From: Pseudomonas maumuensis
Lineage (GTDB): Bacteria; Pseudomonadota; Gammaproteobacteria; Pseudomonadales; Pseudomonadaceae
DNA length: 64,000 bases
Reading direction: 5' to 3'
Assembly: GCF_019139675.1 (NCBI RefSeq)
Contig: NZ_CP077077.1
Span: 5,642,001-5,706,000, forward strand
Part shown: one piece after another, positions 54,663-63,695 of the stretch
Layout: every line of letters begins with the position of its first letter
Numbering within the stretch: the first letter of the stretch is position 1
Made by a program: the position numbers and the translations under genes
The notes under the pieces: model-generated
Database searches by the model: none
What the model was told of the DNA's origin: nothing
What the model saw: only the letters and a program-made list of their open reading frames with translations

Positions 54663-55544
54663 ATGACCAGCCTCTCCCTTCCCGATGTCGCCGCCCAGAG
54701 TAACCAACAGGCACTGCCGCTGGACTGGGTGGGCATGAGTGGTATCGCCGTGGCGCTGCAGCTCGACGGGCGCATCGTCACCGCTTTCGCCGATGCGGGT
54801 GTGAGCCTCGACGATGGAGCCTCACGCGGCATCCACATGTCCCGGCTGTACCTGGCATTGGAGGCGCTGGAGCAACAGCCCCTGTCACCCCCGCTACTAC
54901 GCCAGATACTGCGGGCATTTCTGCTTAGCCACACCGGCCTGTCCAACAATGCTTATCTGCGGCTGACGTTCGATCATCTGCTCAAGCGGTCGGCATTGAT
55001 CAGCCCGTTGGCTGGCTGGAAGCGCTACCCGGTGACCGTGGATGCCAAGCTGGAATATGAAATGTTCCACGTGGAACTATCAGTGAATGTGCCCTACTCG
55101 TCGACGTGCCCATGCTCGGCAGCACTCGCAAGGCAGCTGATCCAGGAGCAGTTCGACAGGGACTTCGCCCACCGGCCACTGGATCGGCGCGACATTCGCC
55201 GATGGCTGGGCAGCAGCGCAGGTATCGTCGCGACGCCCCATAGCCAACGGAGCATGGCCAGGCTTCAGGTACGCCTTGCAGGGGAAACGCTGAACCTGAC
55301 AGGGCTGATCGACACCGCGGAGGCTGCGCTGGGTACCGCAGTGCAGACCGCCGTGAAGCGCGCCGACGAGCAGGCATTTGCCCTGGCCAATGGTCAGAAC
55401 CTGATGTTCTGTGAAGATGCTGCCCGGCGCCTGCACGTGGCATTGGGACAGATTGAGGAAGTGGCGGGGTTCAGCGTGCGCGTGGAACATGCAGAGAGCC
55501 TGCATGCCCACGACGCGGTCGCGGTTACTCAACATCGGTGGTGA
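54663..55544 (+). CDS. folE2: GTP cyclohydrolase FolE2 (zinc-independent, type IB)
   Basis: 293 residues. Family landmarks are the N-terminal LDWVGMSGIAVAL, RGIHMSRLYLALE, the active-site Cys motif STCPCSAAL and the later TPHSQRSMARLQVRL with GLIDTAEAALGTAVQTAVKRADEQAFALANGQNLMFCEDAARRL. It makes dihydroneopterin triphosphate from GTP in folate synthesis using metals other than zinc. It substitutes for FolE when zinc is scarce, which fits the Zur site upstream. Confidence 0.93.
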   Translation: MTSLSLPDVAAQSNQQALPLDWVGMSGIAVALQLDGRIVTAFADAGVSLDDGASRGIHMSRLYLALEALEQQPLSPPLLRQILRAFLLSHTGLSNNAYLRLTFDHLLKRSALISPLAGWKRYPVTVDAKLEYEMFHVELSVNVPYSSTCPCSAALARQLIQEQFDRDFAHRPLDRRDIRRWLGSSAGIVATPHSQRSMARLQVRLAGETLNLTGLIDTAEAALGTAVQTAVKRADEQAFALANGQNLMFCEDAARRLHVALGQIEEVAGFSVRVEHAESLHAHDAVAVTQHRW

Positions 55545-55552
55545 GCGCTACT

Positions 55553-56080
55553 TCAACTGCGTGGCTTCACTGTTCCACAGTCGTTGCCCAACCAGACCGC
55601 CCGGGTATCCATGCTGCCTTGCTGCTGGACACCGGAGGCATTGAACGTACCGTTGACCTTGGTCAGGAACTCACGGTCGCTGAGGAAGGTGGCCTGGCCG
55701 TTACCCTGGGCCTTGGGGCAACTGAACTGGAACTTCCAGACATTGCCATTACGCTCGGTGATCTTCTGCGTGCAGCCTGATTGCGGATCTTGCAGTGGGA
55801 TGTCGTTGGTCTTGACTTGCTCCTGTGTCAGGCACGAGCGCACACCCTTGCCGCCCACGGTGATCCCCTGCTTGGCCAGGGCACCTTCCATCATCGCCCG
55901 TTGCTCAGGCGGCAGGTTTTTCAACTGGCCGAGCATGAACTCCATGTCTGGCAACGGCTTGCCATCGACCTGCATATTGCTGGTGGTCAGTTCCCACAAG
56001 CCGGGTTGCAACATCTGCGCGTGAACCAGCGGGCTGCCCAACCCCAGTAGCAGGGCGAGCAGTGGCAGACGAATCTTCAT
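55553..56080 (-). CDS. DUF3617 exported protein
   Basis: 175 residues: signal peptide MKIRLPLLALLLGLGSPLVHA, then QMLQPGLWELTTSNMQVDGKPLPDM. The family pattern CLTQEQVKTNDIPLQDPQSGCTQKITERNGNVWKFQFSCPKAQGNGQATFLSDREF has paired Cys residues likely oxidised in the periplasm. Function unknown. It is convergent with folE2, ending eight bases past its stop. Confidence 0.82.
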   Translation of the reverse strand: MKIRLPLLALLLGLGSPLVHAQMLQPGLWELTTSNMQVDGKPLPDMEFMLGQLKNLPPEQRAMMEGALAKQGITVGGKGVRSCLTQEQVKTNDIPLQDPQSGCTQKITERNGNVWKFQFSCPKAQGNGQATFLSDREFLTKVNGTFNASGVQQQGSMDTRAVWLGNDCGTVKPRS

Positions 56081-56209
56081 GGATGAAAGCTCCTCGAAAT
56101 ACCGGCTCTGGCCGGACTGAGCCTTTAGACGTCGAAATCGCCTGCGGGTTGCAGACGCCCCCTCTAACGTGGTCTGTTAGCAACAGTACACTCGGCAAGC
56201 AGGATGCGT

Positions 56210-57649
56210 ATGGATTACCACAGCCCCTACTTTTTCGGTTACGTGCTCGGTCTGATTCACCTGCTCGGCCTGGCTGCCGCACTGCATGCGGTGTTCACCG
56301 TGCGCACCGCCCAAGGTGCAATCGCCTGGGCCATGTCTCTGCTGTTCATCCCCTACCTCACCCTCATCCCCTACCTGATTTTCGGCGCCCGCTCCTTCTA
56401 TGCGTACATCCAGGCGCGGCGTCAGGCCAACCAGGAAATGCATGTGGCCATGGCCAACCTGAACTGGCGCCCATGGGTGGAGGAAGCGCTGACCGCACGC
56501 GAGTCGGACAGCTATGCCGCCCTGCGCGCCATGCCCAAGCTGGGGCGGATGCCATGCCTGGCGAACAACGAAGTGAAACTGCTGATCGATGGCGCTGCCA
56601 CATTCGAGGCGATTTTCTCGGCCATCCGCCTGGCGCGGGACACCGTGCTGGTGCAGTTCTTCATCATCCACGACGATGCCCTGGGCAAGGAACTGCAGCA
56701 GCTATTGCTACGCAAGGCCGCCGAAGGTGTACGGGTGTTCGTGCTCTACGACCGCGTCGGCAGCCACGCGCTGCCGGCCAGCTACAGCCAGGTACTGCGT
56801 GACGGTGGGGTGCAGATCGAAGCCTTCGCCACACGGCGCGGCTGGTTCAACCGTTTCCAGGTCAACTTTCGCAATCATCGCAAGATCGTGGTGGTCGATG
56901 GTTTGCAGGGTTTTCTCGGTGGGCACAACGTGGGTGACGAATACCTCGGGGCACACCCCAAGCTCTCGCCCTGGCGCGATACCCACGTGCAAATCAGCGG
57001 TCCGGTGCTGGCCTGCCTGCAGGAGTCGTTCGCCGAGGACTGGTACTGGGCCACGCGCCAGCTCCCGCCGCTGATCCTGCCTGATGCCTACCCCGAGGAT
57101 GGCGTGCTGTGCCAAGCATTGGCCAGCGGCCCGGCCGACCCCCAGGAAACCTGCGCGCTGTTCTTCCTTGAGGCGATTCACTCGGCGAGCAGCCGGGTAT
57201 GGATCACCAGCCCCTACTTCATTCCCGACGAAGCCATCTTCGCCGCCCTGCGCCTGGCGGTACTGAGGGGCGTCGATGTGCGCATCCTGATTCCCTCACG
57301 CCCCGACCACCGCATTGTCTACGCCGCCTCCAGCCTGTTCGCCTTCGAAGCGGTTCGCGCCGGAGTGCGCATGTTCCGCTATCAGCCAGGGTTCCTGCAT
57401 CAGAAAGTCGTGCTGGTAGACGACGAGGTCAGCGCCATCGGTAGCGCCAACCTCGACAATCGTTCGTTCCGGCTGAATTTCGAGATCACCTTGCTCACGG
57501 TGGATCGTGCCTTTGCCGATCAGGTCGAGCTCATGCTGGTGAATGATTTCGAGCAGGCCAGGGAGATTACCGCTGAAGACAGCCGCGACACCCATCGTCT
57601 GCAACAGCTGGGAATGCGCATCGCACGCCTGATTTCACCGATCCTCTAG
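56210..57649 (+). CDS. cls: Cardiolipin synthase
   Basis: 479 residues from the ATG at 56210, where AGGA sits five bases upstream; an in-frame ATG at 56204 is too close to it. Two N-terminal membrane helices ([43 protein letters not shown]) are followed by two phospholipase D (HKD) motifs: [26 protein letters not shown] and [27 protein letters not shown]. It condenses two phosphatidylglycerols, or uses other phospholipids, to make cardiolipin in the inner membrane. All catalytic residues are present. Confidence 0.95.
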   Translation: MDYHSPYFFGYVLGLIHLLGLAAALHAVFTVRTAQGAIAWAMSLLFIPYLTLIPYLIFGARSFYAYIQARRQANQEMHVAMANLNWRPWVEEALTARESDSYAALRAMPKLGRMPCLANNEVKLLIDGAATFEAIFSAIRLARDTVLVQFFIIHDDALGKELQQLLLRKAAEGVRVFVLYDRVGSHALPASYSQVLRDGGVQIEAFATRRGWFNRFQVNFRNHRKIVVVDGLQGFLGGHNVGDEYLGAHPKLSPWRDTHVQISGPVLACLQESFAEDWYWATRQLPPLILPDAYPEDGVLCQALASGPADPQETCALFFLEAIHSASSRVWITSPYFIPDEAIFAALRLAVLRGVDVRILIPSRPDHRIVYAASSLFAFEAVRAGVRMFRYQPGFLHQKVVLVDDEVSAIGSANLDNRSFRLNFEITLLTVDRAFADQVELMLVNDFEQAREITAEDSRDTHRLQQLGMRIARLISPIL

Positions 57650-57688
57650 CGCACAGCGGCGTGCCGGACGAGCACGCCGCTGTACAGG

Positions 57689-58873
57689 TCAGCGATACAG
57701 ATCCTCACGGGTCCACGGCAGGTCGTGGTGACCGTCGACGTAAGGCTTCACGGCAAGAATCTGATGGAGGTTGATCCAGCCCTTGCTGAAGGCATAGGCA
57801 CAACCGGCCAGGTACAGGCGCCAGATACGCAAGGTCTTCTCCGGCACCAGCGCGGCGGCGCGATGCAGCTGGTTCTCGAGGTTCTCGCTCCAGTGGTTGA
57901 GGGTCTTGGCGTAGTGCAGGCGCAGGCTCTCGATGTCGACCACCTCCAGCCCCGCTTCGCAAATCCGCGCAGTGATCATCGAGATATGCGGCAGCTCGCC
58001 ATGGGGGAACACATAACGATCGATGAAGTCGCCCGCGCCGCGGCCGACGGGGCGGCCATCGACATGCTTGGCAGTGATGCCATGGTTCATCACCAGGCCG
58101 CCTTCGCGCACCGCACCGAACAACCGTTGGCAGTACAGCTCGAGGTTGGCGTGGCCAACATGCTCGAACATGCCGACGCTGACCACCTTGTCGAAGCGAC
58201 CATCCTGGGGCAGGTCACGGTAGTCGAGGATCTGCAGGTCGACCTTGTCAGCCAGGCCCTCCTCCTTGACCCGCTGGCGGCCCAGCTTCAGCTGCTCCTT
58301 GCTCAGTGTGATGCCAAACACCTTGGCGCCATACTCACGGGCGGCGAAGCGCGCCAGCCCGCCCCAGCCACAACCGACATCCAGCAGGTAATCCCCAGCC
58401 TGCAGGCGCAGCTTGCGGCACAGGTGGTCGAACTTGTCCTGCTGGGCCTGGGCCAGGGTGTTGTCCGGCTCCTTGAAGTAGGCACAGGAATAGACCATGT
58501 CCGGGTCGAGCCACAGTTGGTAGAACTCGTTGGACAGATCGTAGTGATAGGAAATGGCTTCGGCATCGGTGGACTTATCATGGGCCGTGCGTGCCGGCAC
58601 AGCCTCATCTTCATCCTTGAGCAAGGCATCGCTGAGTTCGTCGCAAACCCGGATGACTTCGCCGATATCACCTTCCAGCTCCAGCTTGCCCTCGACGAAG
58701 GCTGATCCCAGCTCGTTGAGGTTGGGATGGGTGAGCTGGGTAATGAGCTGGGGCTCCTTGACCAGGATGGTGACCTGCGGGCTCGGCCCCAGATCGAACT
58801 GGTTTCCGTCCCACAGCTTGACGCGCAAAGGTAAGTGCAAGCTCTGCAACGCAGGTGGAAGTTGCGCAAGCAT
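57689..58873 (-). CDS. cfaB: Cyclopropane-fatty-acyl-phospholipid synthase
   Basis: 394 residues. The N-terminal domain (about 1-100) leads to the SAM-dependent methyltransferase part. SAM site: YLLDVGCGWGGLARFAAREYGAKVFGITLSKEQ. Conserved CFA motifs are AISYHYDLSNEFYQLWLDPDMVYSCAYF, VSVGMFEHVGHANLELY, FIDRYVFPHGELPHIS and HYAKTLNHWSENLE. It methylenates unsaturated acyl chains of membrane phospholipids, typically at stationary phase. P. putida cfaB is RpoS-dependent; the symbol follows that gene by position. Confidence 0.94.
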   Translation of the reverse strand: MLAQLPPALQSLHLPLRVKLWDGNQFDLGPSPQVTILVKEPQLITQLTHPNLNELGSAFVEGKLELEGDIGEVIRVCDELSDALLKDEDEAVPARTAHDKSTDAEAISYHYDLSNEFYQLWLDPDMVYSCAYFKEPDNTLAQAQQDKFDHLCRKLRLQAGDYLLDVGCGWGGLARFAAREYGAKVFGITLSKEQLKLGRQRVKEEGLADKVDLQILDYRDLPQDGRFDKVVSVGMFEHVGHANLELYCQRLFGAVREGGLVMNHGITAKHVDGRPVGRGAGDFIDRYVFPHGELPHISMITARICEAGLEVVDIESLRLHYAKTLNHWSENLENQLHRAAALVPEKTLRIWRLYLAGCAYAFSKGWINLHQILAVKPYVDGHHDLPWTREDLYR

Positions 58874-58936
58874 TCATGACCCTCCCTTTCGTTGATACGG
58901 GACGCCACGCCTTAATGTGTCGGACGTCACCGCATC

Positions 58937-58943
58937 AGGGTAG
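58937..58943 (-). promoter_or_regulatory. Possible RpoS-type -10 of cfaB
   Basis: On the minus strand CTACCCT matches five of seven bases of the RpoS -10 CTATACT and lies about 64 bases ahead of the cfaB start. The call leans on the known RpoS control of cfaB in P. putida. Confidence 0.35.
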
Positions 58944-59010
58944 TTCATTCGTACGAAGTTTCCGGTAATCACGACCATAGTCTAGAACTATCTGGCTCGG
59001 CCCATTCAGC

Positions 59011-59026
59011 GGATTGTATACAATCC
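59011..59026. promoter_or_regulatory. GntR/FadR-type palindrome upstream of lpd
   Basis: GGATTGTATACAATCC is a perfect 16-bp palindrome. Its core TTGTATACAA is the form bound by GntR regulators with an FCD domain. It is 63 bases ahead of the lpd start and overlaps a -10-like TATACA, so repression is likely. No GntR/FCD gene lies in the window. Confidence 0.6.
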
Positions 59027-59088
59027 TGCTCGCTCAGATTAACCTTGTGCCCTCTTCGCTTCCTCACACTCTCGGAGTAACGAAACCC

Positions 59089-60489
59089 ATGAAATCCTAT
59101 GACGTGGTGATCATCGGCGGCGGCCCCGGCGGCTACAACGCAGCGATCCGCGCGGGCCAGCTGGGCTTGAGCGTGGCCTGTGTCGAGGGTCGCTCGACCT
59201 TGGGCGGCACCTGCCTGAACGTCGGCTGCATGCCCTCCAAGGCATTGCTGCACGCTTCCGAGCTGTATGAGGCGGCCAGTGGCGATGAGTTCGCCCACCT
59301 GGGGATCGAGGTCAAGCCGACCCTCAACCTGGGCCAGATGATGAAGCAGAAAGATGAAAGCGTGACTGGCCTGACCAAGGGCATCGAATACCTGTTCCGC
59401 AAGAACAAGGTCGACTGGATCAAAGGCTGGGGCCGCCTGGACGGGGTCGGCAAGGTGATCGTCAAGGCCGAGGACGGCAGCGAAACCACCCTGCAGGCCA
59501 AGGACATCGTCATCGCCACCGGCTCGGAGCCCACGCCGCTGCCTGGCGTGACCATCGACAACCAGCGCATCATCGACTCCACCGGTGCCCTGTCGCTGCC
59601 CCAGGTGCCCAAGCACCTGATCGTCATCGGCGCCGGGGTGATCGGCCTGGAGCTGGGTTCGGTATGGCGTCGCCTGGGTGCCGAAGTGACGGTGATCGAA
59701 TACCTGGACCGCATCTGCCCTGGCACCGACGAAGAAACCGCCAAGACCCTGCAGAAAGCCTTGGCCAAGCAAGGCATGACCTTCAAGCTCGGCAGCAAGG
59801 TGACCCAGGCCACGGCCGCTGCCGACGGCGTCACACTGACCCTGGAACCCGCCGCCGGTGGTACCGCCGAAACCCTGCAGGCCGACTATGTGCTGGTAGC
59901 CATCGGCCGCCGTCCTTTTACCCAGGGCCTGAATCTGCAAAGCGCCGGGCTGCAAACCGACAAGCGCGGCATGCTCGTCAACGACCATCACCGCAGCGCG
60001 GTGCCTGGCATCTGGGTGATCGGCGATGTCACCTCTGGCCCGATGCTGGCGCACAAGGCCGAGGACGAGGCGGTGTCGTGCATCGAGCGCATCGCCGGCA
60101 AGGCCCATGAGGTCAACTACAACCTCATCCCAGGCGTTATCTACACCCGCCCGGAACTGGCCAGCGTCGGCAAGACCGAAGAGCAGCTCAAGGCCGAAGG
60201 GCGTGCCTACAAGGTCGGCAAGTTCCCCTTCAGCGCCAACAGCCGCGCCAAGATCAACCACGAGACCGAGGGCTTCGCCAAGGTCATCGCCGACGCCGTC
60301 ACCGACGAGGTGCTGGGCGTCCACCTGGTTGGCCCGAGCGTGAGCGAGATGATCGGCGAGTTCTGCGTGGCGATGGAGTTCTCGGCCTCGGCCGAGGACA
60401 TCGCCCTCACCTGCCACCCGCACCCGACCCGCTCCGAGGCCCTGCGCCAGGCGGCGATGAATGTGGACGGGATGGCGATGCAGATCTGA
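59089..60489 (+). CDS. lpd3: Dihydrolipoyl dehydrogenase (Lpd3 type)
   Basis: 466 residues from the ATG at 59089 with GGAG about 11 bases upstream. The FAD fold is DVVIIGGGPGGYNAAIRAGQLGLSVACVE and the redox-active disulfide is GGTCLNVGCMPSKALL. The NAD fold is HLIVIGAGVIGLELGSVWRRLGAEVTVIE. The C-terminal dimer domain carries the catalytic His-Glu in CHPHPTRSEAL. It reoxidises dihydrolipoamide of 2-oxo acid dehydrogenases or the glycine cleavage system. No E1, E2 or glycine cleavage gene is nearby, so it is an orphan E3; length and position fit P. putida Lpd3. Confidence 0.93.
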   Translation: MKSYDVVIIGGGPGGYNAAIRAGQLGLSVACVEGRSTLGGTCLNVGCMPSKALLHASELYEAASGDEFAHLGIEVKPTLNLGQMMKQKDESVTGLTKGIEYLFRKNKVDWIKGWGRLDGVGKVIVKAEDGSETTLQAKDIVIATGSEPTPLPGVTIDNQRIIDSTGALSLPQVPKHLIVIGAGVIGLELGSVWRRLGAEVTVIEYLDRICPGTDEETAKTLQKALAKQGMTFKLGSKVTQATAAADGVTLTLEPAAGGTAETLQADYVLVAIGRRPFTQGLNLQSAGLQTDKRGMLVNDHHRSAVPGIWVIGDVTSGPMLAHKAEDEAVSCIERIAGKAHEVNYNLIPGVIYTRPELASVGKTEEQLKAEGRAYKVGKFPFSANSRAKINHETEGFAKVIADAVTDEVLGVHLVGPSVSEMIGEFCVAMEFSASAEDIALTCHPHPTRSEALRQAAMNVDGMAMQI

Positions 60490-60494
60490 CTTCT

Positions 60495-60519
60495 GCGGGG
60501 GCCGCTTTGCGGCCCCCGC
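60495..60519. terminator. Bidirectional terminator between lpd and hcnC
   Basis: GCGGGGGCCGC-TTT-GCGGCCCCCGC is a perfect 11-bp stem with a 3-base loop. It begins 6 bases past the lpd stop and 6 bases before the end of convergent hcnC. Confidence 0.75.
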
Positions 60520-60524
60520 ATCCA

Positions 60525-61775
60525 TCAACCGTGCGCCAACTGTTTATCCACACCTGCGTGGAACCGCGAAGCCAGGAATGGTGTGATATCCAACGGCAGC
60601 GCCTCATTGTGGACAACCTTGTCCAGCAGCACCCCAGTAATCGCCGAGGTCAGAATCCCGGTACGGAAATGTCCACAGGCGTTGAAGTACCCTTGGACAT
60701 TATCCACAGGCCCGAGAATCGGCAGCTCGTCCGGTGACCCAGGCCGCAGGCCAGCCCAGGTGCGCTTGAGGTTCACCTGCGCCAGCTGTGGCACACAGCG
60801 GATCGCCCCTTGCACCAAGCCGTTGATCTCCGGGAAGGTATTGCTGACATCGAAGCCCTTCTCCTCGGTGGTACTGCCGATCAGGATCTCGCCGTTGTCC
60901 TTCTGCGCCATGTAGCAATCGCTGGTGGTGATGCAGCCATCGAGCAGCTTGGGCAGACGCTCGGTCAGCACGATCTGGCCTTTCACCGGCTTGACCGGAA
61001 TGCTCTCCCCGGTTGCCCACTCGCTCAGTTCCGCCGCCCAGGCGCCAGCGGCATTGATCAATGTGCCGCAATGGAACTCACCGGCCTCGGCGGTTCGCAC
61101 ACCCTTGATCCGTGAACCTTCATGCAGCACACCGGTGATGTTCACGTTCGGGTACAGGTCGACGCCGTTCTGCCGCGCCGCCTCCATGAACGCATCGCCC
61201 AGGCGGAACGGGCTGACCTGGTGATCGCAGAGAAACTCCAGCGCGCCATTGGCCTTGAGCGTCACCGCCGGCTCCGAAGCGCGCAGCGCGTCGCGGTCGA
61301 GCCAGCGCACCTGGTCGGCCAGGTGCGGGATCTGCTTGACGATGTGCTCGGCGTACAGCTGGTCTTCTTCATCCTGGATGATGTACTTGAGCCCAGTGCG
61401 CTCGAACTTGAAATCCATGCCGTGGCGTTCGATCAGTTCCTGGTGCAGCTGTGGATAAATCGCATTGGACTGCAAGGCGAAGTCGAAGAAGCATTCCGGC
61501 AGGATATGCGGCGTGCTCGAATCGACCACCACCGCCGCGCCATTGGCCTCGCGCTTGCTGCGCGAGGACATCATGCGAAAGAAGATCACCCCGCAACCCA
61601 GACCCACCGATTCGCCGATGGCCCATAGGCCGCCGGCCGAGGCGCGGGTGGCGTTGCCCGGGCGCTTGCAGTCGATCAGGGCGATCTTCAGGTTGCGGCG
61701 CTTGGACAGCTGGTAGGCGCAGGACGCGCCGATAACCCCACCACCGGCGATGATGATGTCGTAGTGCTTGTTCAT
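60525..61775 (-). CDS. hcnC: Hydrogen cyanide synthase subunit HcnC
   Basis: 416 residues, a DAO-type FAD oxidoreductase. The ATG at 61775 has GGAGG seven bases upstream within the hcnB end. The FAD fold is DIIIAGGGVIGASCAYQLSKRRNLKIALID, with a later GGLWAIGESVGLGCGVIF. Near the C-terminus GLRPGSPDELPILGPVDNVQGYFNACGHFRTGILTSAITG is the typical flavin-site segment. With HcnA and HcnB it oxidises glycine to HCN and CO2 at the membrane. Two bases separate it from hcnB. Three exact DnaA-box nonamers occur inside. Confidence 0.93.
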   Translation of the reverse strand: MNKHYDIIIAGGGVIGASCAYQLSKRRNLKIALIDCKRPGNATRASAGGLWAIGESVGLGCGVIFFRMMSSRSKREANGAAVVVDSSTPHILPECFFDFALQSNAIYPQLHQELIERHGMDFKFERTGLKYIIQDEEDQLYAEHIVKQIPHLADQVRWLDRDALRASEPAVTLKANGALEFLCDHQVSPFRLGDAFMEAARQNGVDLYPNVNITGVLHEGSRIKGVRTAEAGEFHCGTLINAAGAWAAELSEWATGESIPVKPVKGQIVLTERLPKLLDGCITTSDCYMAQKDNGEILIGSTTEEKGFDVSNTFPEINGLVQGAIRCVPQLAQVNLKRTWAGLRPGSPDELPILGPVDNVQGYFNACGHFRTGILTSAITGVLLDKVVHNEALPLDITPFLASRFHAGVDKQLAHG

Positions 61776-61777
61776 GT

Positions 61778-63172
61778 TCAGGCCTCCGTGCCGAGTTGTT
61801 CGAATGCGGAAAACGGGATCGGGTCCACCGGGAAGCGCGGGCGCAGCCAGCCCACGTCCTTGCGCCCGGTGGCGCTGCGCAGGCGGTCGCTGCAGTAACC
61901 GACGCACATGCGCCCCTGGCAATCGCCCATGCTCACCCGGGTGCGCATCTTCAGGCTGGCCATGTCCTGCACACCCTGCTCGAGGGCCAGGTCGATCTGG
62001 TCGCGGGTGACATGCTCGCAGCGGCAGATGACCGTGTCGGCCCGGGGCAGCTCGATCTGCGCCGCGCCGCGCGCGGTGTAGCGTTCCACCCCGGAGCGGA
62101 AGCGCTTGATCGCCGCCAGCTTGCCCAGGTAGCGCTCCCGGCGCTCGATCGCCTGCTCGGCGTCGAGCTTGCCCAACTGGTGGAGCATCGAAACCGCGGC
62201 GATGCGCCCGGTCAGCATGGCCGCCTCGCCGCCGCGGATCCCGGCCATGTCGCCCGCCAGGTGAATGTTCGGCTGGCTGCTTTGCTGCCACACGTTGCAT
62301 TCGGCACGCAGGTAGCCGTCCTCGCTGAAGCCATGGGCCAGGCCCAGTTGCTGGCTGAGCTGGGTACGCGGGATGAAGCCATAGCCCACTGCCAGCGTGC
62401 GCACCTGCTCGCGCTGGACACGGCTCATGTCCGGCTGCCAGTCCTGGGTATAGGGTGCGACCTCGACTTCCTGCAACTCGCCCTCACCCGTGGCGCCCAC
62501 CACGCCCCAGCCGTAATGCATGGGGATGCCGTTGAGCTTCATGTAGGCGAGCATGCTCAGGCCATCGAGGAACAGCTGCGGCTTGTTCATCAGCGCCAGG
62601 CTTTCCTTGGCGATGCGGTTGAACGAGCAGGCCTCGTACACCCCCGCCACCTTGGCACCGGCGGCGTGCAGCTGGCAGGCGACCAGTGGCAGCAAAGGCC
62701 CGGTACCCGCAATCAGGGTACTGCCCAGTGGCTTGACCACACCGCTCTTGATCTGCAGTTGCAAACCACCGAGCAGGATCACGCCCGGCAAGGTCCAGCC
62801 AGGGAACGGCACGTTGCGTTCATGGCAACCGGCGGCCAGCAGCAGGTGGGAATAGTCGATCTCGTGCAGGCGCTCGTCGCCATCGAGGACCATCAGCCGC
62901 TGGTCGTCACCGCCCACCACGCGATGGTTCAGGCGCAGGTCGATGCGCTCGGCGCAGGCGGCAAAGTCTTCGTGCAGCTTGGTCAGGGCCTTGGTGTAGC
63001 GCGGGCCCAGGTAGCCCAAGTCGACGCCGGCGCGCAACGGGCCACGATAGACCACGCCACCGGGGCGCGAGGCCTCGTCGAACAGCAGGCAATCCACGCC
63101 ATGTTCGGCCAGCTCGATGGCCGCGCCCATGCCGGCCGAGCCGCCACCGACGATCACAGGACGAAGGCTCAT
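61778..63172 (-). CDS. hcnB: Hydrogen cyanide synthase subunit HcnB
   Basis: 464 residues. An N-terminal FAD fold (VIVGGGSAGMGAAIELAEHGVDCLLFDEA) and a second nucleotide fold (GSTLIAGTGPLLPLVACQLHAAGAKVAGVYE) are followed by a C-terminal BFD-like iron-sulfur region. Its Cys residues appear as VICRCEHVTRDQ and GDCQGRMCVGYCSDRL. This is the layout of opine-oxidase-like subunit A proteins and HcnB. Its start overlaps the hcnA stop (ATGA). It forms the flavoprotein core with HcnC. Confidence 0.94.
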   Translation of the reverse strand: MSLRPVIVGGGSAGMGAAIELAEHGVDCLLFDEASRPGGVVYRGPLRAGVDLGYLGPRYTKALTKLHEDFAACAERIDLRLNHRVVGGDDQRLMVLDGDERLHEIDYSHLLLAAGCHERNVPFPGWTLPGVILLGGLQLQIKSGVVKPLGSTLIAGTGPLLPLVACQLHAAGAKVAGVYEACSFNRIAKESLALMNKPQLFLDGLSMLAYMKLNGIPMHYGWGVVGATGEGELQEVEVAPYTQDWQPDMSRVQREQVRTLAVGYGFIPRTQLSQQLGLAHGFSEDGYLRAECNVWQQSSQPNIHLAGDMAGIRGGEAAMLTGRIAAVSMLHQLGKLDAEQAIERRERYLGKLAAIKRFRSGVERYTARGAAQIELPRADTVICRCEHVTRDQIDLALEQGVQDMASLKMRTRVSMGDCQGRMCVGYCSDRLRSATGRKDVGWLRPRFPVDPIPFSAFEQLGTEA

Positions 63173-63483
63173 GGATGGGCCTCCTCATGCATGCGGTTGA
63201 CCTCGGTCTCGATGTGCATGCCCGGTTTGACGATGGTCTGGCAGGCGCGACGCTTGGGACGACCGTCGATCTGCACCAGGCAGCAATGGCAGATACCCAT
63301 ACCGCAGTAGGCACCGCTGAGCTGGCCATGATCGTTACGCGCCAGCTGGCGTAGGCCAACGGCGTTGAGCACGCTGAGTACGGTTTCGCCGGCACTGGCG
63401 ACCGCAGGCAGGCCATTGACCAGGAGGGTCATTTCATCGCCTTCCAATGGCTGGATATCGTGCTTTCGTTGCAGCGTCTGCAT
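63169..63483 (-). CDS. hcnA: Hydrogen cyanide synthase subunit HcnA, [2Fe-2S] protein
   Basis: 104 residues from the ATG at 63483 (AGGA upstream). The iron-sulfur Cys set lies in YCGMGICHCCLVQIDG with C60, C65, C67 and C68, plus C81 in RRACQT. This is the plant-ferredoxin-like pattern of HcnA. The N-terminus MQTLQRKHDIQPLEGDEMTLLVNG closely resembles HcnA of P. aeruginosa as I recall it. The frame is open upstream to 63546, but the control signals place the start at 63483. It is first of hcnABC. Confidence 0.94.
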   Translation of the reverse strand: MQTLQRKHDIQPLEGDEMTLLVNGLPAVASAGETVLSVLNAVGLRQLARNDHGQLSGAYCGMGICHCCLVQIDGRPKRRACQTIVKPGMHIETEVNRMHEEAHP

Positions 63484-63490
63484 TTCCTGT

Positions 63491-63498
63491 CGTCCTTG
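63491..63498 (-). promoter_or_regulatory. RsmA/RsmE binding motif at the hcnA ribosome-binding site
   Basis: On the minus strand CAAGGACG lies seven bases before the hcnA ATG and contains the Shine-Dalgarno core. It matches the Rsm motif CANGGANG. Translation repression by RsmA/E, relieved by GacA-driven small RNAs, is known for hcnA in other pseudomonads. Confidence 0.75.
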
Positions 63499-63545
63499 AT
63501 GACTGATGGGTCGGGGGACGTTAGGGCAAACTCGGGGAGAAAACA

Positions 63546-63559
63546 TTGATCCATGCCAG
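63546..63559 (-). promoter_or_regulatory. ANR-type box upstream of hcnA
   Basis: On the minus strand CTGGC-ATGG-ATCAA has one perfect half-site (ATCAA) and a degenerate one (CTGGC, compare TTGAT). It is centred about 31 bases ahead of a -10-like CCTAAC (63525-63520), the spacing of a class II ANR/FNR promoter. That fits low-oxygen induction of cyanide synthesis. Confidence 0.6.
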
Positions 63560-63639
63560 ACGCTGGTTGTAGAAACGTCCTACAACGACGAACTGCTACG
63601 GATTTCACATTGCGCCGAAAATGCTTATCTGCAGAACTT

Positions 63640-63669
63640 AAAAGCCCCCGCTAATGCAGGGGCCTTTTT
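63640..63669. terminator. Terminator between autotransporter end and hcn promoter
   Basis: AAAAGCCCCCGC and GCAGGGGCCTTTTT form an imperfect stem around TAAT with T-runs on both strands. It ends the minus-strand autotransporter gene before the hcn promoter. Confidence 0.8.
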
Positions 63670-63695
63670 GACTACAAAGCACTGAGACCTTAGCG

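Noticed and set aside
59089..63483. lpd and hcnABC as one glycine-metabolism operon
   Set aside because: They are convergent with a strong terminator between them, so they are not co-transcribed; a functional link through glycine is only conjecture.
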